A DNA stretch of 64,000 bases. Origin: Bugulina stolonifera. Lineage: Eukaryota > Bryozoa > Gymnolaemata > Cheilostomatida > Bugulidae. Positions 48,541-63,500 of the stretch are shown piece after piece; position 1 is the stretch's first letter; the number at the start of each line of letters is the position of its first letter. The translations under genes and the position numbers were made by a program. The notes below the pieces were generated by a model, which searched no databases, was not told the DNA's origin, and saw only the letters and a list, made by a program, of their open reading frames with translations. The stretch covers positions 32,118,818-32,182,817 of the forward strand of contig OW285187.1 in NCBI GenBank assembly GCA_935421135.1. The letters are read 5' to 3'.

Positions 48541-51500
48541 TTAGTTCTTAGGGGGGTGAAATTTATAGCAATGTGGGGCAGAGCTCCACCTCCCATCATG
48601 TTTGCACATAATAAAAGCAGGCCCCATACGTCTATATCCAGGCGGGCAAGTGTATGCCATATAACTTCTATATGTGTATTCTGTCCCATATAACTTCACA
48701 ATGGACCTGTCCACTTCGGGCCTTCCGCAGGACAGCACTACAACACCAGTATATTTACATGCATGTTATTCCTCAGTATTAACGTACTGCATGTAGGTTG
48801 TAGGACACACATGTACATTGTAGTTATGTTTATTTGTATAGAATAACATCAATATGAATCTACTATGCTGATGATCATATAGAGGAGTATTACGATAAAA
48901 CAAACACTTCAGTGGTTAATGATGTATTGATCTCATCTCTATCTCCAATCTGCCCATTGTTTAACTTGTGGTATGAATTTGTATATTATACTAGCCTTGG
49001 TGCCAGGTTTTCCCCAGTTCACTGTAGAACTTGTGCTAAGGGTTTGGGAAGCTGCAACAAGTCAATGAGTGTCTTCATGACCTCTTAGACCAGCCTGGGT
49101 CAAAAATAAAAATTCCAAGATGACCGTCAGGTCTAAGCCGAAACGGCTGTCGACCTGGGGCTTTACTTGGTTGTAGGAAACCCTTCCTAGCTCATTTGGC
49201 ACAACTAGTTTTCTCACACAAAAATGAGGATTTTGCTTTTGGTACAGGACATTGTGTTCGTGACCCTATGACGAAAGTGGGCTGGAAAATTCTTGAGCAA
49301 GTTGGCCTGTGCCTGAAATCTGGGTCACAAAGACACTAAGTAATTGCTAAACTTGCTTTGAACAGATTTAGAACCCAGGCTACTCCCATAACCAAACATC
49401 ATTGTGATTTCAACCAAGTATACGTTGTAAGAGGCTAGATAAGGCTCACCTTGACACTGGCCCTGATCTTCAGACCAGGTTCCGTTACGTAAACATGTGA
49501 CTTGGGTATGGCCTGTGTACCCTCTACCGCACTCTACAAGTAGTGTGTCTCCACTGAAATATAAATGACTCTCCGACACTCTAGAAGATGTGATGGAAGG
49601 AGGCCCTTTGCATGTAGCTCGAGCTAAAACAGCAAAGACAGTCACACAATGTCAGCCAAGTTAGTTTTCCTTCTCCTGATTTACACAGAGGAGACAACTA
49701 CTAATAAGTACTGAAGTCCAGTAGTGGACTACTAAAATAACTTTAGTGGTTTAAAAAGAAACACCCTGGAGTAAAAATGAAATTTAAATACCTACTTTAA
49801 ATATACATATAGTTACATTCTCATATTTATGTGTGTAGAAAATAATGAGACTTAATTAACTATAATAGTATGATAAATAAGCAATCATGTGGTGAATTAG
49901 TTATTTAATAGTAATTAGTATGCCACCCTGTTATGACTAACATGTGCTAATATATTACAGATTGACAAGTTCATTTAGAGAAACAAAAACAGGAGAGTGA
50001 GTCCTCTGAGAGGTTGACATGTTGGATGCACTCTCTAACAGACCAGTAATTACTATAGAATAATATACAGTTTGATTCACTCCTTCTATACAATACACTC
50101 TGACAAACAAACATAATACAATCACTGTTTGTGAGAACTGCAGTCAAACAGCAAATAAATAATAAAAGTATCATGAAGTAATAATATGGAGTACAGTATG
50201 TGTACCAGATAGAGTCTGTATATCATGTATGCTGTATAATGTCTTATTGTATTATTGTATCATATAATTAACGTGATAGTACAATATAAATCATAAACTT
50301 TATACACAATTTACAATACACCATTATACATTGTACTTCACATGACAATACCTGTAGTACTATTAGCTCAAAATTTTATTTTTTTGCTTTTGTTACGCTG
50401 CTATCAAGTGAAAATAGATATGCAAAAGTGTGCAAATTTCATGTATACATGATGTATTTATAAAACTGTACTCAATACATAGATAGATAAATACCACTTA
50501 TAGAATAGTCTAAACCCTACCTAGCTATACATCGTATAACATTGTACAGTATCTATAATACTCCTAATCTAGCAAATCATCGATGTCTGAGTCAGATATG
50601 ATAAAAATCTGCTAACATATCTTTCTATCTTCGCTAAAAGTTTCAAATGCAGATTAGGAAAATTTTCTTGCACATGATTACAATATGATAATAATATAGT
50701 ATTAGTATTTAAACAGTGAAATGTATATATGCCACACTGTATGATGTAAGTGTACATTGTATACTATATAATGTATAGTATTGTAGAGTTGGCTAGTGTT
50801 GTACAATACCCCTGGAGTGGATAATAGTGTAACACATATACACCAAACAAACTATGCATACCTGTACAGTTAGGAATGAGGGAGCTATTCCAAACACCCT
50901 CATCAGTGCAAATAATTTTAGTCATATTTGGCTCCATCTCAAACCCATCGGCACATACAATGCCCAGGGTGTCATTCACCATATAACCATCTTTACCCAA
51001 ACTACTGACAGCTAGCACCATGTGCTCTAGGAGAGATGGTGGACTACATCGTCTCACTGGAACAGAATACAATCCTGTAGTTTATAACCTTCATCACATA
51101 AAACTCGAACAAGGGAGCTGGTGATAAATACTGAATAGTTAAAAGCTGAAACCAATCTAAAGTTTTATAGCGAAGTGTCAACGAACCCACCAGTGTTTGA
51201 TCAAGTGTTTCACAGATTAGTAGAACTAACCTAACTGTACCGATGCAATATCAGTATTATTCAATATAGTACAAAATAATTCATTCTATAATCTTCATCA
51301 GAACAGTCAATACCTGTGCACACAGGGAGAGCTGAGGACCAACTCTTGTCTTCAAGACATATAATGCTCGAGTTTCCTTGCAGTTCATACCCTCTGTCAC
51401 ATGTCACTGTAGCAGTGGAGCCCAGGCTAAATCCACTGTAGATGATATACCTATAATATTGAATTTAAGACCAATTATTTTTTCATTTCAACTACTTATA

Positions 51501-54500
51501 TATTTATTTCATTGAAGAAACTATTAGATATTCCATGCCCTCTTTCTAGCTCCATCGCTCATCATTGAGTGAAAGAAGACAACTCCATAATAGAGAAAAT
51601 AAACATCGGCTCACGTAGATTATCAGACATCAGACATAAAAATAGAACCAAAATACCTGTTACAATTGCATACTAATAAAATATACTGATCCCATGAAAG
51701 GAGTACACAACTCCAAAGAGAATTGGATAAGCAGTGAGAGCTTAGTAGTTGTTGTTTATACAAACACCTTTAGCTATCCTGAACCCTACACAATGAAGTT
51801 CACACTCACCCATTGGTAACAGACAGCGTGTGATCCATACAATGTTTCAGCATACAAGAAGGGGGAGGGGCTGTCCATTCACCAAACTCATTACACTCTA
51901 TCTCTGGGTCTCCTTTCAGTTCATATTCTCTTTCGCAGGTAAAACTAATCACCTCTCCGTAGGTATAAATGTTGTTAGCACCTACGTCTGCATCTACGTG
52001 TAGAAATGAGTTTATAGGATAGTTTTGAGTGTGAGTACAGCAAGATATTATAACCAATATTTTATTTTAGATCACATACTATTCATGGATTGTACATATG
52101 GAAAAGATTACACAGTACACTGTACACAAAATATCAATTATTATAATTCCATAGTATTGTGAAATCGAAATAAAAATGTAAAATATTGTAATACATTTTA
52201 TGAGGAAAAGAAATAATACAGTATTTCGCAATGATGGACCATTGCTCATACTGATGTAAACAACAATAAAAAACAAAGTGAAACATCTTTACAATTAATT
52301 TTGATAAGGATTTCAATTAAGAGTCAATTCTGATTCACCATTTGATAAGATTAGCAGACCATCAGCTTGTGGCAATGGAGGGCAAGAGAGAATCTCACAG
52401 CTGGAGTTAGAAGCAGTCCAACCAGTAGACTGGTTACAGTAGGATCTACCATCTCCAACCATTTGATAGCCTGTAGAACATATAGTGTTGGTAACAAGAC
52501 TCGTTACAATAGTATGAGTATACACAGATGTATTAGTATGCAGTATCAACCATGCATTTGAAAGCAGCTATATCAATGTAACGAATAAATAGCATATATA
52601 ATATATGCATACATATATAGTTATGTAATACAATATGAAGGTAAATGAGAACAAGTAAGTGAGGTTCGTGAGTACTAATAAGCGATTTCATTGAGCCCAC
52701 ACTGGTGTATATATCCTACCTTTCTCACAACTATATACAGCTACGTAATCAGCAGTTATCTCCCCTGTAGATAGTGAGACATTTGTGATGTCATAGATAC
52801 TGTGCGGTATTTTGATTGGTTCTGTGAGAGCACACAGCTTGGCTATACATACTGGTAAGTCAGCTGACCATTGGTGTCCATCACAATAGACAGTCTCTTG
52901 GCCTACAATTATACAGTGTAGGTGCAATACTCTGTGTAGACACTTTCTGGTCAATTCATAGCACATCACTAAGATTAAAGGAGGGAACAATGCGAAGTTC
53001 TAGCAGTTTTACCAAGTCTCCCTGATTCCGCAGGAGACTCCCTGATTTCCAACTCAAATTTTGGTACCCCACCCAAAATGGACACCCCCCACCCAAATGC
53101 TGAATCTCCCTGATTTTCAGCAGTCGAACTTAGCAAGCCTGAGTTCTAGGCTATTGGAACTATTTATTATGTTAGTTTAACGAGAAATAGAGTTTGTGTG
53201 CTCTTTTACTTATTGTGAAGTTGTCTACTCTCCAAAAGAAAAGTCATGCAAGGGAAGACAACTTCAAAACTACTTCACAATATTAGATAGGAGGGTCAGC
53301 CATGTTTCATTGGAATACAAAGATGTTGTTTTTACTGACCTATGATTTGGTATCCTGGTAAACATTGAAACTTGACACTGAACCCTGTAGGTGTAGAGTT
53401 TATCTGCATAATCGTCTGTGGCAGATGGTCTGGTAAGGGACACAACTCCTGATCACATTTCACTCTATCCACTCCTTCCCTACAAATAGCCACAGAATAA
53501 GATGCAAATTGTAACCACACCACATGACTGATAGTGTATGTATACACCAATAGTTATTTGGCTAAATACCGCAGGTACATGTAAAACACGCAATAACACT
53601 GCTAACCACATGCTGCGTTGTTTTGGATAAAAAAGGTAAGTATTGTGAGCAGACAACTTATAACTTAGTTAACACTATTTATGGGCTTGACTAACCATTG
53701 TCCATTATGTGAGCAGCTGATGTCAAATGTAACAGCTGAAGGAGAGAATCCAGCTATACAATGATATCTAGCAGTAGTGTTGTATACATATCCACCAGTA
53801 AAATGCGAAGTTATCAACACAGTATTGGTTACGTTGGGCGGTGGAGGACAGACTACAGGAGAGCATGACTCAAGCTACAAATACATAACATACAGTCACA
53901 AAGCAGAGCAAGCTAATCTCCCAGCCTTACATCTAATCTAAAATATTTGTGGCATATAAACAGGAAGAGAACAACTCCTACTATTAGCAACGATCTCAGA
54001 TCATTCTATACCTGTGGAAACCAGGCTCCTTTTTCTGAGCAGAGAGATGTAGAGGTAACTTGGTGAGAATTTACGTAGCCTGTGTGACAGTGAATCTGTG
54101 CTTGGCTGCCATATACAGTTCCATTAGTTCTCACATCACCATGAGAAACAGCTGAGAAATCGGAACCACAGTCTATAACTCTGCATTCAGGTACTTTAGG
54201 GACCCAAGTGAGCTCATCTGAGCATACCAGTTCTGCTGCTCCAATTAGACGGTAGCCAGTATGGCACCTATATGTAGCCTTAGATCCATACAATGTATCT
54301 GTATAGTTTACTAGTCCGTTGGCAAAAGTAGGCACTTCTCCACAGTCTATTGGTATGCATTGAGGGAACGGGTTACTCCATGTCTCACTATCTAAACACG
54401 TAGACTGTGAGCTACCAATTAACTTATAACCTTCTTCACAATTAAATAGCACTGTTAGGTTTGAGTTCGTTTGGTTGGTTATGATAAGATGATCCCGAGT

Positions 54501-57500
54501 GATACGTGGGCAGACAACTCTAAGGCAGGCCAGGTTGGCAGGTATGCCATTCCATTGACCTTGAGAATCACATGTTATGCGTGAATCATTAGATGGACTA
54601 TATCCTTGCTCACACTTTAAGCTAGTCGTATCACCTTCAACATATGTTTGACCAGCAGCAGCTGGGAACAAAAAATGTCTTATAAACAAGTATGGTTGGA
54701 GACAGACACGCAGACACTTAGGCAAACTTGTCGGCCACTGACCGTCTGCACCACATGATATTGTAGCCTGTCCTTGCAACTTGAATCCAGCTACACAACT
54801 GCAATATGACCGACAATGAGCAAAATACAGAGAACCACAATTTAGCCTTTACAAATTCCACCAAACAAAAATGAATCTGATGGACTAGATCTGAGGCCCC
54901 CTAGAATATTGAACCTGCATACAACGCATATTAAAAATGTATTGGAAGCTTATTACACCTATCAGAGGCACGATCTTACCTGTAACTGACAGATGACTCA
55001 GCATGTACTTGTATAACTGCATGTTGGATATTGGGAGGAAGGGCACTGCATGGAACAGCAACACAAGATGGAGCTGCCCCACTCCACTCACCGGTTGCCA
55101 AACAAGTCCTGCTGACAAGTCCTATGTGGAATATAGTGGTCTAAAGTCACATGTGATATATTAACATGCATCACTAAGTATTTATAAAGGCATACATGTC
55201 AACTAAAATCTGCCTTTTTCAAGCTAAAATTCTGATGCTCAAATTGCGCACTTTCTCCCATTCATATAACTGAAGCCTCCCGCAATTTTGGATAACTTGA
55301 CCTAATTACATGTAATTTGTTCTCGACAGCACTAGGACAACACATTCAACAGATAAAACAATTGCTACCAACTGTATCTTGATGTACTTGCAACCTAAAT
55401 GAGTGAACCAAGTTATGAATGTATAGAAAAGTGTATTATTCACTGATATGATGAGAGATGCAGTACTCTCCTCTGCCATGATTTGCAACAGAATGCTTAC
55501 CTTGAAGGTGGTAGCTCTCATCACATTCATACTTTACCACCGAATTATAGTCGGTGGTATTCACCAATGTCCTGCCGTTTGGGATGTCTACCAGGGAAGA
55601 GCAGCTGATTGGCTGACACTTAGGTGTACCTGAGCTCCAAGAACCATTTTCCTGACATCGTCTTACTAAACCGCCATTGTTCAGGGTGTAACCAACTCTG
55701 CAGACAACCACAATGTGCTCTCCTACCATGAATGTCTGCAACCAAATGCATGCAATAGGTCGACTTACAATTTTTTGTGGACAATTAGGCTAACTTCCTA
55801 CACTTCACTATCAGGCACGTAATGCAACAAGGAATTTAAAAAAAATCTATTTAGTTGTCAATGTGATTATAGCACATAACATGTTACTATCTCATGATAT
55901 ACCAATGAGGAACTTACAGGTGTGTTGCGGGCATAGACTTGACCATTGGTCATTGGACCAGGATGCTGACAGTGGACAATGAGACACCTGGGCTGATTCT
56001 CACCAACCCAGTGACCGGTTGAAGAGCAGGTCAATGTTCTATCACCAATAAGGGTGTAGTTACCGTGGCAACGATACTCTACTGTGCTGTTGTATGTAAA
56101 GTTATGCACCAGGTAGCTTCCGTTAGTAATGGCAGGCGGTTCACCACAGTATATGGCCTTGCATTGAGGAGCCTCCATATCCCATTGGCCAGTTGACATA
56201 CAGCAGAGGACAGCACGTGAGGAGTTGTCCAATGAATACCCAGCATTACATACGACATTGACCTTTGAGTTATAAGTAGTGGAGTTGCCATCTATATAAC
56301 CACCCTCAACACTCAAACTTGGGCAATGTATTGGATCACAGGCTACAGATGTTGTCAGGTTCCAGAGAAGTGTAGGTAGACATACTATGGGTTCTAGGGG
56401 TGTAGAGAGTACATACCCCTCAGTACATACAGCTGACAGTACAGAACCCACATACAGGCTAACATCTGATGTAGTAGAACTAATATTGTCAGGTAACGAG
56501 TTAGAGTTGTAGTGTGTAGACCACCAGTGACCATTCTCAATGTCTGCAGGGAGAGGACAACTTCTAGGTTTACATGTAATACTGTTATTATACATCCAGG
56601 TACCATTAGCTTGACAGTAGTTCATTGTAGCCCCTTCCACACTGTAGCCTACAAAAGAAAACAGATGAGAGAAATTAATGTATATCCAAGGTATTTTGTT
56701 TTTAGAAAGTTAAATGCTAATGTCAGTGAGATGGCATAACATTTATTAGGCCATATGTGAAACACTTGTCCTAAGAAACGAACTCTTTAATTTTAATCTG
56801 GAGACAAAAAACGGAGCAACAGACATATTTGTATGAGTTCTATGCTAATTAATCAAATGATTTTCCATAGAGTTCAAACAAGAAAACAAGAGATGTACGT
56901 GCCTTCAATACAGGATATAGTAATAATAGAACCAAATGTGTTATTCCCCATGAGTTCACCATTAGAAGGGGGTTCCAGTGGTGGACACAGGACTAGTAGA
57001 CATGAGGGGGCAGAGTCACTCCAACCACCATCTGCTAGACAGTATATCACACTCTCTCCTTTGAGAATATGTCTACAAATAATTATAATTGGAATAATAT
57101 TAAAGCTGTTCATTGATAGAACCATAAATACATGTACATTCACCGTTGTTACAGTGAATATAAAAGTCACATACCCTGGTAAACAAGAGAAGGTTATATT
57201 AGATCCATAAGTTAGATTCTCATAGTATGATATTCTACTCGGTTCTGCTGCTACCAGAGGGCAGTTAAATGGTAAACAAGATGGGGGATAACCTGACCAA
57301 TCACCTTCTGCTGTACATCTACGTACCGGCTCTCCAATCAACTCATATCTGAGAAAATAAAACAAAGGTTATTGCAATTAAATACCATGTCGCAATATTC
57401 AAAACTTTGAAAATACAAAAAATTTAGCCAAAACTTTTTTATAATAGTTATTACCATCTCACCCCACATCACATCTGTATGTAACATTAGATGAGTAGTT

Positions 57501-60500
57501 TGTAGACGTATAGCTGATTATTCCTTTAGTGACGTTAGGTGGGGCATCACAGACCACCTCAATACAGTCAGGGAGTGAAGAACTCCAGCTAGACTCATTG
57601 GTACAGAAGACATGATTCTCTCCTATCAGATTATAGCCTTCTACACAGGAGAATCTGGTAATATTTCCTAACTGTAGACCTTCACTATCAATAACTAGTC
57701 TATGATTATCCGTGTTAATCTCTGGACATAAGATGAGAGAACAGTATGAGTTTATACCACTCCAGCTGGTATTAGCTAAACATATACGGTGTGTATCTCC
57801 TACTAAACTATAACCATATCTACATACATACATCATCTCACTGTTATATGTGGTAGAGTTATTAGAGAGGAGTATAGAAGTGTTATTGTCTGTATTGGGT
57901 AGAGGACACTCTATTGGATCACAGGCTACAGATGTTGTCATGTTCCACAGGAGTGTAGGTAGACATACTATGGGTTCTAGGGGTGTAGAGAGTACATACC
58001 CCTCAGTACATATAGCTGATAATACAGAACCCACATACAGGCTAGCATTTGATGTGGCAGAACCAAGATTGTTAGGTAACGAGTTGGAGTGTGTAGACAA
58101 CCAGTGACCATTTTCAATGCTTGTAGGGAGAGGACAACTTCTAGGCTTACATGTAACACTATTATTATATATCCAGGTACCATTAGCTTGACAGTAGTTC
58201 ATTGTAGCCCCTTCCACACTGTAACCTGTGAAATAATAAAATAATTGTGTTGCAAGTTTGCAATAGTAACTACCAGGTATGTAGTAAACTTGCACAGTAT
58301 TAGCAGTTTTAATCAGCTGCTTTCTACAGTTGAGAGGTCTAAAAATTTCGGTCTAACAGCATTGGTAAACAATACTAAAGGCAGGTTCTTAACATAATTT
58401 AGATCTGAAGCTGTCCTCTCTTTATAATCAGTAGAAGACAACTACCAGATATTACCGATGCACTAGTCTAGCAGTATATTGTCATTCAGTATTGATTTCT
58501 AGAGTTTAAGCAGACAACGGACTATAACTTACCTTGTTGACAGGTATATGTTACAACAGAACCAAACGTGTTATTCCCTATGAGTTCACCGTTAGAAGGG
58601 GGTTCCAGTGGTGGACATATGACTAGTTGACATGAGGGGTCGGAGTCACTCCAACCACCATCTGCTAGACAGTATATCACACTCTCCCCTTTGAGAATAT
58701 GTCTACAAATAACCACAATAATTGGAATAATATTAAAGCTGTTCATCGATAGAACCATAAATACATGTACATTCATCCTTGTTATATTAAATATACGAGT
58801 CACATACCCTGGTAAACAAGAGAAGGTTATGTTAGATCCATAAGTTAGATTCTCATAGTATGATATTCTACTCGGTTCTGCTGCTACCAGAGGGCAGTTA
58901 AATGGTACACAAGATGGTCGATAACCTGACCAATCACCTTCTGCTGTACATCTACGTACTGACTCTCCAATCAACTCATATCTAGGAAAATAATACAAAG
59001 GTTACTGCAACAAAATATCCTATCACAGTTATGCAGAATATTGGAAAAGCAAAACAGAAGTTTCTTTCTAAAACTTTTTTGTAACAGATAACTCACCCCA
59101 CATCACATCTGTATGTAACATTAGATGAGTAGTTTGTAGACGTATAGCTGATTATTCCTTTAGTGACGTTAGGTGGGGCATCACAGACCACCTCAATACA
59201 GTCAGGGAGTGAAGAACTCCAGCTAGACTCATTGGTACAGAAGACATGATTCTCTCCTATCAGATTATAGCCTTCTACACAGGAGAATCTGGTAATATTT
59301 CCTAACTGAAGACCTTCACTATCAATAACTAGTCTATGATTATCCGTGTTAATCTCTGGACATAAGATGAGAGAACAGTATGAGTTTATACCACTCCAGC
59401 TGGTATTAGCTAAACATATACGGTGTGTATCTCCTACTAAACTATAACCATATCTACATACATACATCATCTCACTGTTATATGTGGTAGAGTTATTAGA
59501 GAGGAGTATAGAAGTGTTATTGTCTGTATTGGGTAGGGGACACTCTATTGGATCACAGGCTAACTTGGCACAAGAGGTATTATCATCACAGAGCCATTCG
59601 CCACTCCCATTACAGTCTAGTCTTGTGTGAAATGATTTGTAACCATCATGACAAGCAACCTCTGCCACATCGCCATAACTGGTACCATTTTGTATGATTC
59701 TACCATGTGTGATGCCTACAGGAAGGTCAGGGCATACAATTCTCTTACAAGTAGGAAGTTGTCCATTCCATGTGCCGGCGTCCGTGCAAGAGAGCAGGGA
59801 TTCACCTACTAACTCATATCCTTTACTGCAGGTGAACTTCGCTTCAGACAGGTAGACATTGTTTTCTAATGTTACAATTCCATCATCTATTCCCTCTATC
59901 TCAGGACATGTAACTAGTTCACAAACCGGGGGAGGTGAATTCCACATCCCATCAGATCCACACCGGATCAGGCTCTCACCAATGAGCTCATGACCTCGCT
60001 GACAAGAATATGCTGCTGATGAGTCATAGATGAGTGTTGAGACATTAACAGAGCCTCTATCAACACCAGGTGGAGTATCACAAGCTACTATGACACAAGA
60101 TGGAGCTGTAGACCATGTACCGTCTATTTGGCAGTAAGATGAGGAATTGCCTACCATACGATAACCAACTTCGCATTCGTACTGTATAGATTCCTCATAT
60201 GTTGTGTTTGTAACATATACTCTGCCTGTAATACAGTAGTGCACAGTTAAAGTAGAGCAGACTGCTGGCTACACTATCGATGTCTGAAAACTCACACCAA
60301 GAATCTGCATATATGTTAAATTGCAGTTTAAATTTACTGACAATAAAATCTTAAAATTTACATCAATTGTGGGAAACAACAAGAAAGATTCATTAAAGTG
60401 CTACAGATCCACAAAAGAAAACCTATGTAACTCTAGTAATAATGCACCGTTAGCATAACATACCCCTAGTTTCCTTCTACATTGTAACTTACCATTGAGA

Positions 60501-63500
60501 AGAATGGCTGGGTCAGAACACGTCACCTCTACACAAGGTTGTAATTCTTCGGGTATCCAAGTGGAGTTATCACCACAAATAATTTGCTGAGTAGTGTTGG
60601 TAGAGTTCTGAAGGGTAAATCCGTACTGACAAGTGTAATAGACAGTATCACCATAATACACATACCAGTCGTCAACTAAAACAAACATGGAAGTATTTGT
60701 TTCAAGTGACTCATGACTGAATAAAAAATTAATATGTACATGTATATTCAATTTACATTTACAGTTATCATTAGCATGTAAGCTATTATCCGGATTTGTC
60801 TTATCTTTATCCTGTAGTGAGTAAAGCCGAGAAGACAACTCTGTATTTTAATCAACACAAAGTTGATGAATACCCAGCGAATGTTTGTCTAAAGTCGCTG
60901 ATATTATAATGGCTAGGACACAGATCAGATGTGGTATTACCAGATATAACTGCATTAGGGAGAACAGGAAGGTCGCCACACTGAACTAAATCACAGGAGA
61001 ATTCCACAGCTGACCATTTCTCTTCTGCTGAGCAGATAACTTCCCCAGTTCCATTCATTTCATACCCTGAAAAGATTATACAGTACTTTATTATGCCGTG
61101 TATGGCAAACAGCATGAAAGGGGTACTAGAAAACAAAAAATTATAAATGTACAAGTTCAATAACACATTTATGTGCTTAAATTGATGCACTAAACAATCA
61201 TGGTAGGCTATGATTAATCTACCATAGATGTACAAGTAAATGAGCTATTTTCACTGCTAACTCAACCAATTAGTGGGAAGCATGTGTATTTTGTTAGTAA
61301 TAATTTTATAATGCTCAAACTTCAGAAGGGGTAACTTGGAGCTGCTCTGACAGCAGTGAGTAAATTCCACAGAATGTGAGATGATAATTACCCAATACCT
61401 CTAACACAACTGTATGTAGCACTGCCCTGAAACGTGTAGGAGGAGACAACAACCGTAGCCTGAGGAACCATGGGAGGATTTTCACTGCAGATTAGAGGTT
61501 CGCACAATGGATAGCCTTCATTCCACTCTCCATTCTCCCCACAGATTAATATATCAGCTCCTTATAACATAGAAAGGTGTTCAAGTTATTATTGCTCTAA
61601 CAATTTCACATCACCTACAAACATATCTGTGGTGCTATAGTGAAGACAGCCCAAAAGCCTTCTATTAACCATTAGTTAATGTAACAAATATCCAATGATT
61701 AATCTCAAACAAAATTAGACTAGATACTGTAAGAGGATGTGTTCCACTATCTCCATCAACTCACCGATTAGTTTGTATCCAACTGAACAGGTAAATGTCA
61801 TGGTTGACCCCAAGACATACTCGTCATTGCTAGAAGTAAACTGTCTGAATTCAACCTCACCAGGGGTCTCACAAATAACTGGGTCACAACCAGGGTAAGG
61901 AGCGTGCCAAGTCTCATTCTCAGTGCAGAATAAAGAATTATCGCCATGTAGATTGTACCCTAGAAGAAAAACAATTTCATCTACAAAAACCGAATGGTGC
62001 ACATAATTAGAAGTTGTACCCTCTTTCTCTATTTTATGAAAAAAGAGGACAACTTCGGTATGCAAATAATTGAGCAGTTATGAAGTATATACATGTGCAT
62101 TATAATTATATTGATCACAATTAGAAGTTGTCTTTTCTCTTCAATCCTCTTGGGCGATCATAGAGAGAGGACAACTTTGCATTATTATAAATAACACATG
62201 AATGCTTATTGCAGTAAAAAGGTGTGAAAGGGTAAAATAAAATTTTTAAATGAATAAATGTCCTTAATTTAAAACATACGACAGTAACAGCCTCTATTAC
62301 AATATTTATTAATATCTACAAAACGATTATTGTTGCGGCCCTGACTACGAACCTATTTGGCAGGAGATGTTGATTGTGTCGCCATATTGATGAACATTGT
62401 GTAGCTGTGAATCTGAGACCATTATACTGTTGTTGATGGAAGGTGTCGGACACCGTCTTCTAGTGCAGATAAAGTCTGATTCTAACCACTTGTCACCGAG
62501 GCAAGGTACAGTTGTGTTTCCCTTCACCTCCCACCCTGATAGGCACATGTATTCAGCTATGAGGGTTCCTGAAGTCTGTAAAAAGAAGTAATTCTCATAT
62601 ATACATGTATTATATACAAAACTGGGCAAATTATTACAATTTAAATGGATCGTCAAGTAAAATTTAGCTGATGAATTAAGATAAAGTTCATTGAAAGAAG
62701 CCCTCTCCCCCATCACCCTGCTGAACTTGAATAGCCACTCACATTGTCAGCTACAAAAGAAGCGCCCTCTACACGTGGAGGGGGAGTAAGACAGTAGCTG
62801 ATCGGGTCGCATATGGGAAGTGAACTGCTCCAGTGGCCCGTACTATTACACTCCAGCTCAGTTGCTCCCAAGAGCAAATAACTACAATATTATATCCACA
62901 ATATATAGCAACCACAAAAATTATGACCAGTTTTTGTTGATAATGCACAACACAAAAACTGACTTAAAGTGGATCAGTAATTATATTGGCAATATACATG
63001 TAGTTTACTATAAAGATATTCAATAGCAAATTGTTACCCTTTATCACAGGTGAACGTAACTTTGTCCCCAAAACTAAAGGTCTGCGACATTTCACCATGT
63101 TCATCGTCTGCTGTATCATTCTCATGACTTCCAATAACAGCTGCAGCTGGTGCTATGTGTTGACTGGTTTGTGTCATTGATAAAATGACCAGTGGAGGAA
63201 TAATGTCCAGTGACTTGCAAATAATTTCTAAACCAAATAGTAAACCATATAATATTATGAATTTATGACTAAAAATATTTCCATGATTACAGATTTTCTC
63301 ATGCTCTTTAGCTGATTACTATTTGTAATTTTTCAACTTTGGCAGATTTTTGCATCTTTCTAATTCAATTAAGTTGTACTTGATAATATTTGACTAGCAT
63401 ACAACGAATGAGTTACATGTAACTCCCTTCACTAAGGTGCAGGAGGGAGCAATCCTTGGATCCATTATACTTTACCAGGGTTTCCCAACACGTCAAACTA

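Noticed and set aside
54885..55118. 77-residue - strand open frame
   Set aside because: It is the wrong frame over a genuine CCP exon (54980-55121), whose correct frame gives EWSGAAPSC and follows splice phase on both sides.
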